From positions 1 to 64,000 of the forward strand of contig CBDCZQ010000003.1 of assembly GCA_965224575.1 (NCBI GenBank): DNA of 64,000 nt. The letters are read 5' to 3'. Source of the DNA: QPIN01 sp965224575. GTDB lineage: Bacteria > Pseudomonadota > Gammaproteobacteria > Methylococcales > Methylomonadaceae. The position numbers and the translations under genes are program-made. Below, piece after piece: positions 32,951 through 41,412 of the stretch (position 1 is its first letter; the number at the start of each line of letters is the position of its first letter). The notes beneath the pieces are model-generated. The model did no database searches. It was not told the DNA's origin and saw only the letters and a program-made list of their open reading frames with translations.

Positions 32951-34286
32951 TCATAGGGAAATACTTATCAACCAGTACCTGCTTCATTAACAACTCATTT
33001 TTATCAAAACATTCTGCAAGCGTCTGCCAGCATAAATCTAGCGCATCTTCCAAGGATAGTGAGATATTAATATCCATAAAACGTTCTCTAAATAACTGAC
33101 CAAATTGCAGCAATTTTTGATCATAAGCGGATAATTCAAAAGCCATGGCTTGTTTTTGTTCGGCCTCGTTTGCTCCTGAATAAAAACGTATCATCGTGTT
33201 CATGATTTGAGAGTGATCTTCACGAGTCACTTTGCCAATCACATGTTGTTTTAAGCGAGACAATGAACCAAATGGATCTAACATTTTATCGTGTAAATAA
33301 AACTGCCCTTCTGTAATGTAACCGGTATTATCAGGAACTGGATGTGTGACATCTCCACCTGGCATTGTAGTTACGCTTAATATAGTGACTGAACCAGCCC
33401 CTTTATAATCACAGGCTTTTTCATAGCGTTTAGCAAGTTGTGAATATAAATCCCCCATATAGCCACGGTTTGATGGTACGTGTTCCATAGAAATACCGAC
33501 TTCTTTCATTGCATCGGCATAAGCCGTCATATCCGTCATTAATACCAAAACACGTTTTCCCTCTTCAACAGCAAAACGTTCTGCTACGGTTAATGCCATA
33601 TCCGGCACTAAAAGTCTTTCTACAATAGGATCTGAAGCCAGATTACAAAACATCACCGTTCTGGCAAAAACACCGGCCTCTTCAAATTGACTACGGAAAA
33701 AATGAAAATCATCAAAGATTAAGCCTAAGCCAGCGAAAACCACAATATCTGCATCTGCCTGAATACCAATACGAGCCAGAAACTGATTATACGGTTCGCC
33801 AGACACTGAAAAGATCGGGATTTTTTGACTTTCTACCAAGGTATTAAATAAATCAATCATCGGTACGTTAGTCCGAATCATTTTGGATGCCAATACCCGT
33901 TTCATTGGGTTAACCGAGGCACTTTCAATGGTTACTTTAGGGTCAGGCTGTAGAGAAGAACCTCCATCTAAAGGCTCTCCTACCCCATTAAAAATACGCC
34001 CAAGAATATTATTAGAATAAGTCACCTGCATTGAATGACCTAAAAAACGAACGGATGCATGGGTGGAAATACCTTGTGCACCGGAGAATATTTGTAACGA
34101 AACTTCATTACCTTTTATTTTGATGACTTGTGCTAAAGACTGGGAGCCATTTTTATCTTCTACTTGCGCTAAGTCACCAAAACGCGTTGCCATTTTCTCT
34201 GTTCCTTTAGTATGAGATACGTGAACAGTAATGATATTTCCCACGATGGAAATTATATTATGATGTTTTATTAAACTTTCAAGCAT
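32928..34286 (-). CDS. atpB: V-type ATPase subunit B
   Basis: 452 aa, the non-catalytic nucleotide-binding homologue of A. Typical stretches: LGRIFNGVGEPLDGG, MIRTNVPMIDLFNTLVESQK, PIFSVSGEPYNQFLARIG (no intact P-loop), VLVLMTDMTAYADAMKEVG, VTMPGGDVTHPVPDNTGYI-like TMPGGDVTHPVPDNTGYITE. It is the first ATPase gene of the leftward operon; the promoter is probably upstream of it or of the DUF2934 gene 53 bases away. Confidence 0.93.
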   Translation of the reverse strand: MLESLIKHHNIISIVGNIITVHVSHTKGTEKMATRFGDLAQVEDKNGSQSLAQVIKIKGNEVSLQIFSGAQGISTHASVRFLGHSMQVTYSNNILGRIFNGVGEPLDGGSSLQPDPKVTIESASVNPMKRVLASKMIRTNVPMIDLFNTLVESQKIPIFSVSGEPYNQFLARIGIQADADIVVFAGLGLIFDDFHFFRSQFEEAGVFARTVMFCNLASDPIVERLLVPDMALTVAERFAVEEGKRVLVLMTDMTAYADAMKEVGISMEHVPSNRGYMGDLYSQLAKRYEKACDYKGAGSVTILSVTTMPGGDVTHPVPDNTGYITEGQFYLHDKMLDPFGSLSRLKQHVIGKVTREDHSQIMNTMIRFYSGANEAEQKQAMAFELSAYDQKLLQFGQLFRERFMDINISLSLEDALDLCWQTLAECFDKNELLMKQVLVDKYFPMIDAEQNA

Positions 34287-34339
34287 TTGTGTTCTCGGTA
34301 GAGTGAAGCCATTCCATTCAAAGTAGAAAATTAGACAAT

Positions 34340-34765
34340 CTATTTATGATACCAGTCAGCGATTAGTTTTTGGCATTCAGCTCGCCAATCACATTCCACT
34401 TCTTCACAATTGTTTCTATAGTTAGATTGAAAACAAGGACGATGTTTTGAAATTTTTTGAATTTTACGAATCAATTCCACTTCTGAATTAATGCGCTCTG
34501 GATGGTCTATTCCAACATAGCGTCCTAATCCTTGTAACTCAGCTAATGACATGCCGCCATCCTCTTCAAAACGTACAAAAAAAGATTTTATCTGATATTT
34601 AATGTAATCAAGTTCTGCTTCCAACCAGTCATCCAGCTCCTTTCCCTGTTCAAAATTTCTGGCCTCTGCTTTATAGTAGGCAGCAACAGAAATCCATTGA
34701 AAACAATTGGGATCAATTGATTTAACTTTATTTGATGATTCAGTCATTTTTGGTTGATTTGGCAT
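34340..34765 (-). CDS. DUF2934-type protein with Cys-containing C-terminus
   Basis: 141 aa. The DUF2934 core is ISVAAYYKAEARNFEQGKEL followed by DDWLEAELDYI (about residues 24-53). The rest is acidic, with four Cys in the last 35 residues (RPCFQSNYRNNCEEVECDW...EC). It precedes the V-ATPase operon on the same strand, 53 bases upstream of subunit B, so may be co-transcribed. Function of DUF2934 is unknown. A 60-aa relative lies at 51882-52064. Confidence 0.72.
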   Translation of the reverse strand: MPNQPKMTESSNKVKSIDPNCFQWISVAAYYKAEARNFEQGKELDDWLEAELDYIKYQIKSFFVRFEEDGGMSLAELQGLGRYVGIDHPERINSEVELIRKIQKISKHRPCFQSNYRNNCEEVECDWRAECQKLIADWYHK

Positions 34766-34997
34766 ATCAATATCTACCTTAAAAAATTACAAACCAATTT
34801 ATAGTTATACTCTACACTCACTCGAATATACAATGTTATTGTAATAGAAGCTAAACTTACTCCGCGAAACAAATAGGCAATTACTTTCAGTCTTTAGTTA
34901 AATATTCCCTACCAATTTAATTTTAAATAAGTTACCCTGAATTTACTCCTTTTAATCATATGATTTTTTAAGTTTTTTATATAGAAAAATACATTTA

Positions 34998-35023
34998 AAA
35001 GTGCATCGCTAAGGGGGCACTTT
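34998..35023 (+). promoter_or_regulatory. Hairpin enclosing the ribosome-binding site of the sigma-54 activator
   Basis: AAAGTGC (34998-35004) pairs with GCACTTT (35017-35023), which ends at the base before the ATG. The Shine-Dalgarno AAGGGG lies in the 12-base loop. A 7-bp stem abutting the start codon could limit or regulate translation of the activator. Confidence 0.45.
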
Positions 35024-36406
35024 ATGGATATTTGGGTTTACACCTTTAAACAACAATTTAATAATATTATTGATGAACTAGATGAATCACTCGCTATTCA
35101 GGAAGTTAGGGTGCATAAAGAGATGAGTAATTCAATAAAAGATATTAATGATATTTTCAAAGCGCCTGCCATCTATTTTTTTGATGAAATAAATCTCCAG
35201 GTTATAGAACATATTCAACGCATTAGTCGATTTGGGCAAGAACGATTATTAGGCATTGCTTCGTGTAGAACATTACTTGACAATGGAAATATCTGGAAAA
35301 TTTTGCAGGCTGGTGCAACGGATGTTTTAGTCCTTCCAAAGCAAAAGCAGGAATTATTTCAATATGTGGCAACTTATATAAAGCGTTGGTTTACAGTAGA
35401 TAATATTCTTAATTCTGATCTGGTGCGTAAAAACCTGATTGGCGAGAGTCTGATTTGGCGCATGACTTTAAAACAAATTATTGAGGTCACTTATTTTACA
35501 GATTCACCCATATTGATCTTAGGTGAAACAGGCAGTGGAAAAGAAATGATAGCGCGTTTAATACAAACGATCGATCCTCGCTTAAAAACAAAAAAACTCA
35601 TTACTCTCGATTGCACCACCATAGTACCAGAGCTGTCTGGCAGTGAATTTTTTGGTCATGAAAAAGGAGCCTTTACGGGGGCTCAAGATTCGCGTGATGG
35701 AGCCTTTGCTATCGCCAATGAAGGAACTTTATTTTTGGATGAAGTCGGTGAATTGCCAATCCAAATGCAATCACAATTACTCAGAGTAATTCAGGAGCAT
35801 CAATATAAAAAAGTCGGTGGAAATAAATGGTTCAAGACTGATTTCAGATTGGTTAGCGCAACCAATAGAAACCTTGACCAAGAAGTTAATCATGGTGATT
35901 TTCGCAGTGATTTGTATTACCGAATCGCTGGGTGGATCTGCAAATTACCGCCTTTAAGAGAGAGGTCTGAAGACATTTTATTACTGGCCAGACAATTTTT
36001 AGCAGAATTACGTCCAGATAAACAGTGCCCTGAAATCGATGAATTTTTAACACAATATTTACTCCGACGAGAATATCCAGGTAATATTCGAGAATTGAAG
36101 CAGGTAATGACCCGGATTAATGCGAGGTATGTTGGTGCTGGCCCTGTAACATTAGGTGCGTTACCAGAAAATGAAAGACCGGAAAATCTGGACGATTTTT
36201 CTACATGGAGAGGCATCCAGTTTGAGCAAGACATTCGAAAAGCACTAACCTATGGTGCAGGCTTAAAAGAAATCAGTCAATATGCTTCGGAAACGGCTAT
36301 TAATATTGCAGTCAGTAATGAAGAAGGCAATTTGCAACGCGCTGCAAAAGTATTGGGTGTCACTGATCGTGCATTACAAATGAGACGTGCTAATCGTAGG
36401 AACTAA
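35024..36406 (+). CDS. Sigma-54-dependent activator with degenerate receiver domain
   Basis: 460 aa. Residues 1-120 look like a receiver fold (AGATDVLVLPK resembles the usual GADDFLxKP end) but no clear phospho-acceptor Asp set is present. The central AAA domain has Walker A GETGSGKE (167-174), the sigma-54 loop GAFTGA (215-220) and Walker B LFLDE (236-240). The C-terminus carries a Fis-type helix-turn-helix (NLQRAAKVLGVTDRALQMR). VpsR-like regulators share this non-phosphorylated layout. It is divergent from the DUF2934 and V-ATPase genes, which are possible targets. Confidence 0.87.
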   Translation: MDIWVYTFKQQFNNIIDELDESLAIQEVRVHKEMSNSIKDINDIFKAPAIYFFDEINLQVIEHIQRISRFGQERLLGIASCRTLLDNGNIWKILQAGATDVLVLPKQKQELFQYVATYIKRWFTVDNILNSDLVRKNLIGESLIWRMTLKQIIEVTYFTDSPILILGETGSGKEMIARLIQTIDPRLKTKKLITLDCTTIVPELSGSEFFGHEKGAFTGAQDSRDGAFAIANEGTLFLDEVGELPIQMQSQLLRVIQEHQYKKVGGNKWFKTDFRLVSATNRNLDQEVNHGDFRSDLYYRIAGWICKLPPLRERSEDILLLARQFLAELRPDKQCPEIDEFLTQYLLRREYPGNIRELKQVMTRINARYVGAGPVTLGALPENERPENLDDFSTWRGIQFEQDIRKALTYGAGLKEISQYASETAINIAVSNEEGNLQRAAKVLGVTDRALQMRRANRRN

Positions 36407-36416
36407 TTTTTTCTAG

Positions 36417-36440
36417 TTTTATAAATTCTATAAAAATTTA
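36417..36440. terminator. AT-rich hairpin between convergent genes
   Basis: TTTTATA-AATTC-TATAAAA (36417-36435), followed by ATTTATTAAG, lies between the stops of the activator and the amidohydrolase. A perfect 7-bp stem without G-C pairs, so a weak, possibly bidirectional terminator at best. Confidence 0.35.
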
Positions 36441-37259
36441 TTAAGCCAATCCCGATGGATCACTGTATTCATTATGAATAACTGGTTTGTGTGTCGTCTC
36501 TTCATGATTGCCTCTCGATTTTGCAGATCGTTTGATTTTGCTGATCAATCGTAAAAAATTACCGGATAAAATTTTTTGTTCATGTTTTTCTGATAAACCA
36601 AGCAAATAAATTTTTTCAAGTTCAACGCCAGGATGTAACCAAGGACCATCGGAGCCAAACAAAATTTTCTCTGACCCTGCACGTTGTACGGCCTGTTCCA
36701 GCAAATCAAATCGACGCACGCCAGCAGTATCAGTGTATATATTCTTATGGCGAACAAGATGATCAATCAATGCTAATTGCGTCTGCCAGTCATCGGCAAA
36801 GCTACCCAAATGGGGGATGATAAAATTCACATCGGGATATTCCTGAGCCAGTAATTCGCAAACAGAAATTTCACCTGCAACATCATAAAGAACGGGTAAA
36901 GAGTATGCCTTCGCTACGTCGCAAATCTCACGGGTAATCCGGTTATTATGACGGTGAACTTTAATACCGCTGAAATGGTAACGATGAATGGCAGTTTGGA
37001 TCATACTGTAGATACGACCACGATCACGAACAGGATCGACAAAGGCAAAACCGTAATACCTGCCTGCTGAATTGGATACAATATTTGCCAGCTCTTTGTT
37101 AACTGCTTTATAGTCAGAGTGAAAGGCTGGAAATAATACGGTTTTATCTATTCCAGCCTCTTCAGTCCGGAGCTGATATTTTTCTAACGATGCACGCGTA
37201 TCCCACGGTCCTGTTAGACCGTCACCTATTCCTGCATGACAGTGTGCGTCTATGATCAT
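36441..37259 (-). CDS. Amidohydrolase (amidohydrolase-2 / TIM-barrel metal hydrolase)
   Basis: 272 aa. N-terminal metal motif MIIDAHCHAG (HxH), later GIKVHRHNN, NFIIPHLGSF with a metal His, and the terminal Asp in LFGSDGPW. This is the layout of the decarboxylase/lactonase-type amidohydrolase_2 family; the substrate is unknown. The C-terminus has a basic patch (LRLISKIKRSAKSRGNHEE). A strong terminator (37277-37307) separates it from the cluster upstream, so it has its own promoter in the short gap. Confidence 0.8.
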   Translation of the reverse strand: MIIDAHCHAGIGDGLTGPWDTRASLEKYQLRTEEAGIDKTVLFPAFHSDYKAVNKELANIVSNSAGRYYGFAFVDPVRDRGRIYSMIQTAIHRYHFSGIKVHRHNNRITREICDVAKAYSLPVLYDVAGEISVCELLAQEYPDVNFIIPHLGSFADDWQTQLALIDHLVRHKNIYTDTAGVRRFDLLEQAVQRAGSEKILFGSDGPWLHPGVELEKIYLLGLSEKHEQKILSGNFLRLISKIKRSAKSRGNHEETTHKPVIHNEYSDPSGLA

Positions 37260-37276
37260 TGTTATTTATTATCTTC

Positions 37277-37307
37277 AAAAATTTCCCCCTATTATTTAGG
37301 GGGAAAT
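37277..37307 (-). terminator. Strong intrinsic terminator closing the hydrolase cluster
   Basis: Perfect 11-bp stem ATTTCCCCCTA (37281-37291) with TAGGGGGAAAT (37297-37307), loop of 5, followed on the minus strand by TTTTTGAAG. It lies about 85 bases past the stop of the serine protease gene and only 18 bases before the amidohydrolase start. It marks the end of the leftward six-gene unit. Confidence 0.85.
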
Positions 37308-37393
37308 ATATTACGTTTAAAACATCAACCTAATGATAGAAACACATGCAAAGAATATAACCCATTGTTGTGTCAAGAAGAACAATGTCATCG

Positions 37394-38536
37394 CTAACGA
37401 GTCCATACTTTGATATTTTTGATTACTTCTTTAGTAATACGAATACCTTCATTAAAACCTACACCACCACTGTTTCTTACATGAATAGCAACCAAATTTC
37501 GAAACCCTTTCCACCTCAACCAGACTGGGCTACCACTATGACCACCGAAGGTATCGAGTTTATATTTTATGATTTTGCTTCCTGCCGGTGCATTAATGAC
37601 ACGATCAAAAGAACGCCACTGTGTTGACGCCCAATCGACTTCTGAACAGGCAGCTAGATCTGCTGTTGATGCGCTTCCAATTTTAGGGCTAGATTTACAT
37701 TTATCCCCTGGGTATCCAGACACGTTAACTGATACTCCCTTTAATTTTTTGGTATCAATTTCATTAATACGTGTACCATGGCCTTGAGTTTTACTACCCC
37801 AGTAACCAAGAGAGCCATCGCCAATTGCATAATTCAGTGTTATGACGCCATAGTCGAAATCTCTGTCTTGATTGTTCATCCATTTTGGGTGAGCAATAAC
37901 TTTTTTCATCATTGCTTTATTAAAGGGTGTTTTACCTTTAGACGTAGTTTTGGCACCATTACGTCCAGGTGTTACAGTAATTTTTTTGACTGTGAGTACC
38001 TTTTTGGTACCCTTTGTTCCTGTTATGGAGCTTCTTAAATTATGTCCAGCCGTAAGTACGTGTCGGGGTGTAATTAATGTACCAGTACCTCGGAACATTA
38101 ATAAGTTTCCCTTAGGTTTGTCGGGGTCGGGAAAATATAAATCTAATGCACAAATCCAACGAAATGGCGTTTTAGTTGTAGATTTATTTCGTTTCCGTCC
38201 GTCATTAGCAACAATTTCTTCATCTATTTCATAAGATTCAAAATCATCCATGTCGAATTCATATTCTGCTCTGACAACTCGTCCAATTCCAAGTTGTGGG
38301 TGTGTAAACAGTTTGGAAGATTTTAGTTCGTACTCATTATTAGTCACTCTTCCAAACCCAAGATCAGGATGAAAATGCAGTGCTTCATTGCCCTCAGACT
38401 CTTCCGGTAAATACTCATTTTTCAGATTTAGTTTACATGCACTACAGCTGCAATTTATATCGTGGAAAGACTCCTGCTCATCTTCTAAATTTTCATTTCT
38501 TTTAGTTAGTTCGTTGTAAAACAATTCATTTTTCAT
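37394..38536 (-). CDS. V8-like trypsin-fold serine protease with CSCSAC N-terminal tag
   Basis: 380 aa, no signal peptide. The N-terminus carries CSCSAC (29-34) and two copies of a HPxLGxGRVxxxEYE motif (56-69 and 79-92). The protease domain (about 125-380) has the triad H165 (LTAGHN), D228 (DFDYGVITL) and S334 (GGHSGSPVW). GHSGSP and the acidic-type pocket suggest the glutamyl endopeptidase (V8) branch; specificity is not certain. It is last in the cluster, 108 bases after the amidase gene. The CxCxxC tag is shared with the amidase at 38645-40312. Confidence 0.88.
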   Translation of the reverse strand: MKNELFYNELTKRNENLEDEQESFHDINCSCSACKLNLKNEYLPEESEGNEALHFHPDLGFGRVTNNEYELKSSKLFTHPQLGIGRVVRAEYEFDMDDFESYEIDEEIVANDGRKRNKSTTKTPFRWICALDLYFPDPDKPKGNLLMFRGTGTLITPRHVLTAGHNLRSSITGTKGTKKVLTVKKITVTPGRNGAKTTSKGKTPFNKAMMKKVIAHPKWMNNQDRDFDYGVITLNYAIGDGSLGYWGSKTQGHGTRINEIDTKKLKGVSVNVSGYPGDKCKSSPKIGSASTADLAACSEVDWASTQWRSFDRVINAPAGSKIIKYKLDTFGGHSGSPVWLRWKGFRNLVAIHVRNSGGVGFNEGIRITKEVIKNIKVWTR

Positions 38537-38644
38537 AATAGATTCTCCTCAATATTTTTTTGACTATATACAACCCCATCTCAATTCCAATTAAGGCCTG
38601 AAAAAGCATTGCTAGAGACTTTATCAATTTCGTTTAAATTATGC

Positions 38645-40312
38645 TTAAGGCAAGGTTACAAATCGATTTGATGTTGTCGCTAATCGAATAGCTTCGTTAT
38701 AAGCTTGGTCTTGCGTACGACCTTTGTTAATGCGTAAATATGCATACAAAATAAGCCATGACCCATCTGCATGATTAAAATATGTGTGTGCATAGACTCC
38801 TGGGTTTCGTCTATTAGCTCCAGATACTTGCTCCATAGCTAGTCTATTTCCTGATAGTCCAATCCATTTGCGTGGAATTGACAATCCTTTAACCTTAGAC
38901 GAAGTGATCCAGAAAATTAGACGGGCAACTGCCTCTGCTTGTTTCGGTGTTGGCACAACATAACGACCTTTATGAGCCCAGCCTGCATTAATTACTTTTG
39001 TCCAAGGCATTCCAGCTTTAAGATATTTCGGGTAGTATGGGTTGACTACTTCTATTCCTACTGACATAGGATTGTGTTGGCTTGCGTGCCATAACAAATC
39101 GTCGAGTAAATCTCCATGTTGTGTTATTTCTCCATTTGGCCCCATAATCAGATGCACCCCTAACCCACGTTCGTTCAAAACTTTAACAGTGTCGCGTACA
39201 CTACGAGTTACAGTTTCATGTACAATCAATTCATTGACACTAGTTGAGCTTCGAGTTTGATTACGGAAACGTTGCACACTTGGATCGATATAATTGGTGA
39301 TATTGAGACCCATTGATGGAGTCTGTGGCACACCTCCAACGAGGAAACTATTTATTGATACTTGTGGTACGAATCCACTAGAGGGTTGGTTACTATGTGG
39401 ATAGTCTGCTCCCATCGCTATTAAGGTTTTTTCAGTTCGTGATCCAACAATACCATCGGCTACTAGTCCATGACTTCGTTGAAAGCTGCGGACTGCATTC
39501 CTTGTGTTACGACCAATGATTCCGTCTATGCTTAGTCTTAGTTTAAGAATTTTGTTTAGCGATCGCTGTATCCAACGTACATAATCTCGACTTTTTCGGT
39601 TGACTTCTTCAAACTCTAAATTAGTAAAATCAAATTCAAGATATTCAGATTCATTAGAAGTCCCACCTGACCGATCTGCTTTCGCATTAATTAACGCTTT
39701 TTCTGTCTCTGGCCCCGCAATTCCATCAATAGGCAACCCTTCTTGCTTTTGAAAATCCCGTAGCGCATTACGAGTAGCACGATTCATCACACCATTGACG
39801 CGTAAACGTATCTTCATAATCTGATTTAATGAAGTCTGTACCCATCGAACAAATTCCGTACCGAGGGTAGGACATACACAGGGTGCTGCAGGTTCGCGTA
39901 TGACTACAGGGCGTCTGCGTCGGGTTCTTAAAGGTTTTCTACCAAATTTCTTCCTTCTGGGTAGAAATTTTGGTCTTAATACTTTACCTGGACGCCGTGG
40001 TTTAGGTCTAGGAATTTGCTTGGTTCTACTTAATGTTCGACGTGTACTCCGACTAGGTCGACGACGGATGCGCCGTTTACGTTCTTGTTCAATTTCTAAT
40101 TCTGAGTCTGTAACAAAGTCGACTTCATCTTCAAATTCATCATCATAAAAATTATCAAGCTCTAATAATTCTTGCAGTGACCGAGTAATAGAGCCTCTAG
40201 CTTTGTTATTTTGACATTGCACACAGGAACATTTTTCTCCCGTTTTGTGCATTTCATCATTTAAATCTAGCTCGTAATTAAAAGGCTCTATATCCTTCGC
40301 TAAGGTATTCAT
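38645..40312 (-). CDS. Double PG-binding N-acetylmuramoyl-L-alanine amidase with CSCVQC tag
   Basis: 555 aa, no signal peptide. Layout: tag CSCVQC (28-33); acidic stretch (50-78); Arg/Lys/Pro-rich linker (79-137, e.g. RRIRRRPSRSTRRTLSRTK); PG_binding_1 domains at about 151-208 and 242-300; Amidase_2 (PGRP-like) at about 355-520. Candidate Zn ligands are His365 (LIVHETVTR) and a His in VYAHTYFNH. It should cleave the lactyl-peptide bond of peptidoglycan. It overlaps the upstream PLP-enzyme gene by 35 bases. Confidence 0.88.
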   Translation of the reverse strand: MNTLAKDIEPFNYELDLNDEMHKTGEKCSCVQCQNNKARGSITRSLQELLELDNFYDDEFEDEVDFVTDSELEIEQERKRRIRRRPSRSTRRTLSRTKQIPRPKPRRPGKVLRPKFLPRRKKFGRKPLRTRRRRPVVIREPAAPCVCPTLGTEFVRWVQTSLNQIMKIRLRVNGVMNRATRNALRDFQKQEGLPIDGIAGPETEKALINAKADRSGGTSNESEYLEFDFTNLEFEEVNRKSRDYVRWIQRSLNKILKLRLSIDGIIGRNTRNAVRSFQRSHGLVADGIVGSRTEKTLIAMGADYPHSNQPSSGFVPQVSINSFLVGGVPQTPSMGLNITNYIDPSVQRFRNQTRSSTSVNELIVHETVTRSVRDTVKVLNERGLGVHLIMGPNGEITQHGDLLDDLLWHASQHNPMSVGIEVVNPYYPKYLKAGMPWTKVINAGWAHKGRYVVPTPKQAEAVARLIFWITSSKVKGLSIPRKWIGLSGNRLAMEQVSGANRRNPGVYAHTYFNHADGSWLILYAYLRINKGRTQDQAYNEAIRLATTSNRFVTLP

Positions 40313-41402
40313 CTTGTAACTCCCAATAATCTGTTATTGCAGTCTCTCGAATTATCTGAGCCAATATCGAGATGGCTGTTTTAATTTGTACGAATTGATG
40401 CCGAGCATTGATAATAAAACTGATCCCAGCTCTACCAGTACATCGAATCCGGTGCAAAACTGTTTGTATGCCTGCTTGCAATAACTGTTGATATAATTTT
40501 TTTATGCTCATCTGAGGATTAACGGTTAAGGTCTGTAACGGAAAATAGCCCTGTAGACTCGATAAACCAGCTAAAGCCAGTTGTTTTTTGAAGAAAAAAA
40601 TCAGTCTCAATAACCTTACCCGTATTTTATCGCCGTATTGTTGATTAATCTGTAGTGCATGTCTGGTAGCTTCTATAGCTGCGAATGAAGGTGGACTGGT
40701 ATGCACTATTGTTTCGCTGACTGTCATAAAATCATGGATAAAATCATGACTTGCTGCCAGAACAGCAACGGGCACCCCAAAACCTTTAGCCAGGGAACTA
40801 ATAGAGATAACATGTTTGTCTTGAATTTGATGCCACTGTAATGAGCCACCACCTCCCCAACCAAATTTATTTTCAGAGTTTGTATGGTGACCAAAAACTC
40901 CTAATGCCTGAGTATCGTCGATCAGTAAGTAACCATCATATTTCCGAATACTTTTTAGTAATTCCGCCATAGGAGCAAAGTTGCTACAACCAGGACAAAA
41001 GCCATCAGTTACGATGACGGGTCTTAATCCATTTGCACTATCAATACTTATTTGCTGATGAAGTTTATCTGCGCTGTGGTGGGAATATTGCCTGACAGGA
41101 ATGTCTCGATAAGCTGCTCTTTCTATTCCCCAGCGAGCAATGGGATAGACATGCTCATCAAAATAAATGACCACCGGTAACCTTGCTAACATGCCGAACA
41201 CATCCCAAAACAGATGTAATGTCGATGTGCCCAGCATGGTTTGTTCATACCCCATCAGCCGAGCCAGTTTATATTCAACAATTTTTTGCTGAACGGGTTT
41301 ATGTAGCAAACTTGGTTTCCCAGTAGTCAGTTTAGACCAAGGTTGTAACGTCTGCAAAGAATGCTGCATTCCCAAATACAAAGAAGAACTAAAATCAGTC
41401 AT
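40278..41402 (-). CDS. AONS-like PLP enzyme (alpha-oxoamine synthase family)
   Basis: 374 aa. Class II aminotransferase fold of the 8-amino-7-oxononanoate/ALA synthase group: TLQPWSKLTTGKPSLL start, YLLIDDTQALGVFGHH (PLP-binding Asp), and PLP lysine in ISSLAKGFGVPVAVLA. These enzymes condense an acyl-CoA with an amino acid. No biotin genes are adjacent, so the partner substrate may be special to the cluster. The region after the active site is shorter than in standard BioF, which is compatible with an altered acyl pocket. Confidence 0.8.
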   Translation of the reverse strand: MTDFSSSLYLGMQHSLQTLQPWSKLTTGKPSLLHKPVQQKIVEYKLARLMGYEQTMLGTSTLHLFWDVFGMLARLPVVIYFDEHVYPIARWGIERAAYRDIPVRQYSHHSADKLHQQISIDSANGLRPVIVTDGFCPGCSNFAPMAELLKSIRKYDGYLLIDDTQALGVFGHHTNSENKFGWGGGGSLQWHQIQDKHVISISSLAKGFGVPVAVLAASHDFIHDFMTVSETIVHTSPPSFAAIEATRHALQINQQYGDKIRVRLLRLIFFFKKQLALAGLSSLQGYFPLQTLTVNPQMSIKKLYQQLLQAGIQTVLHRIRCTGRAGISFIINARHQFVQIKTAISILAQIIRETAITDYWELQDEYLSEGYRAF

Positions 41403-41412
41403 TTTGTAATCC

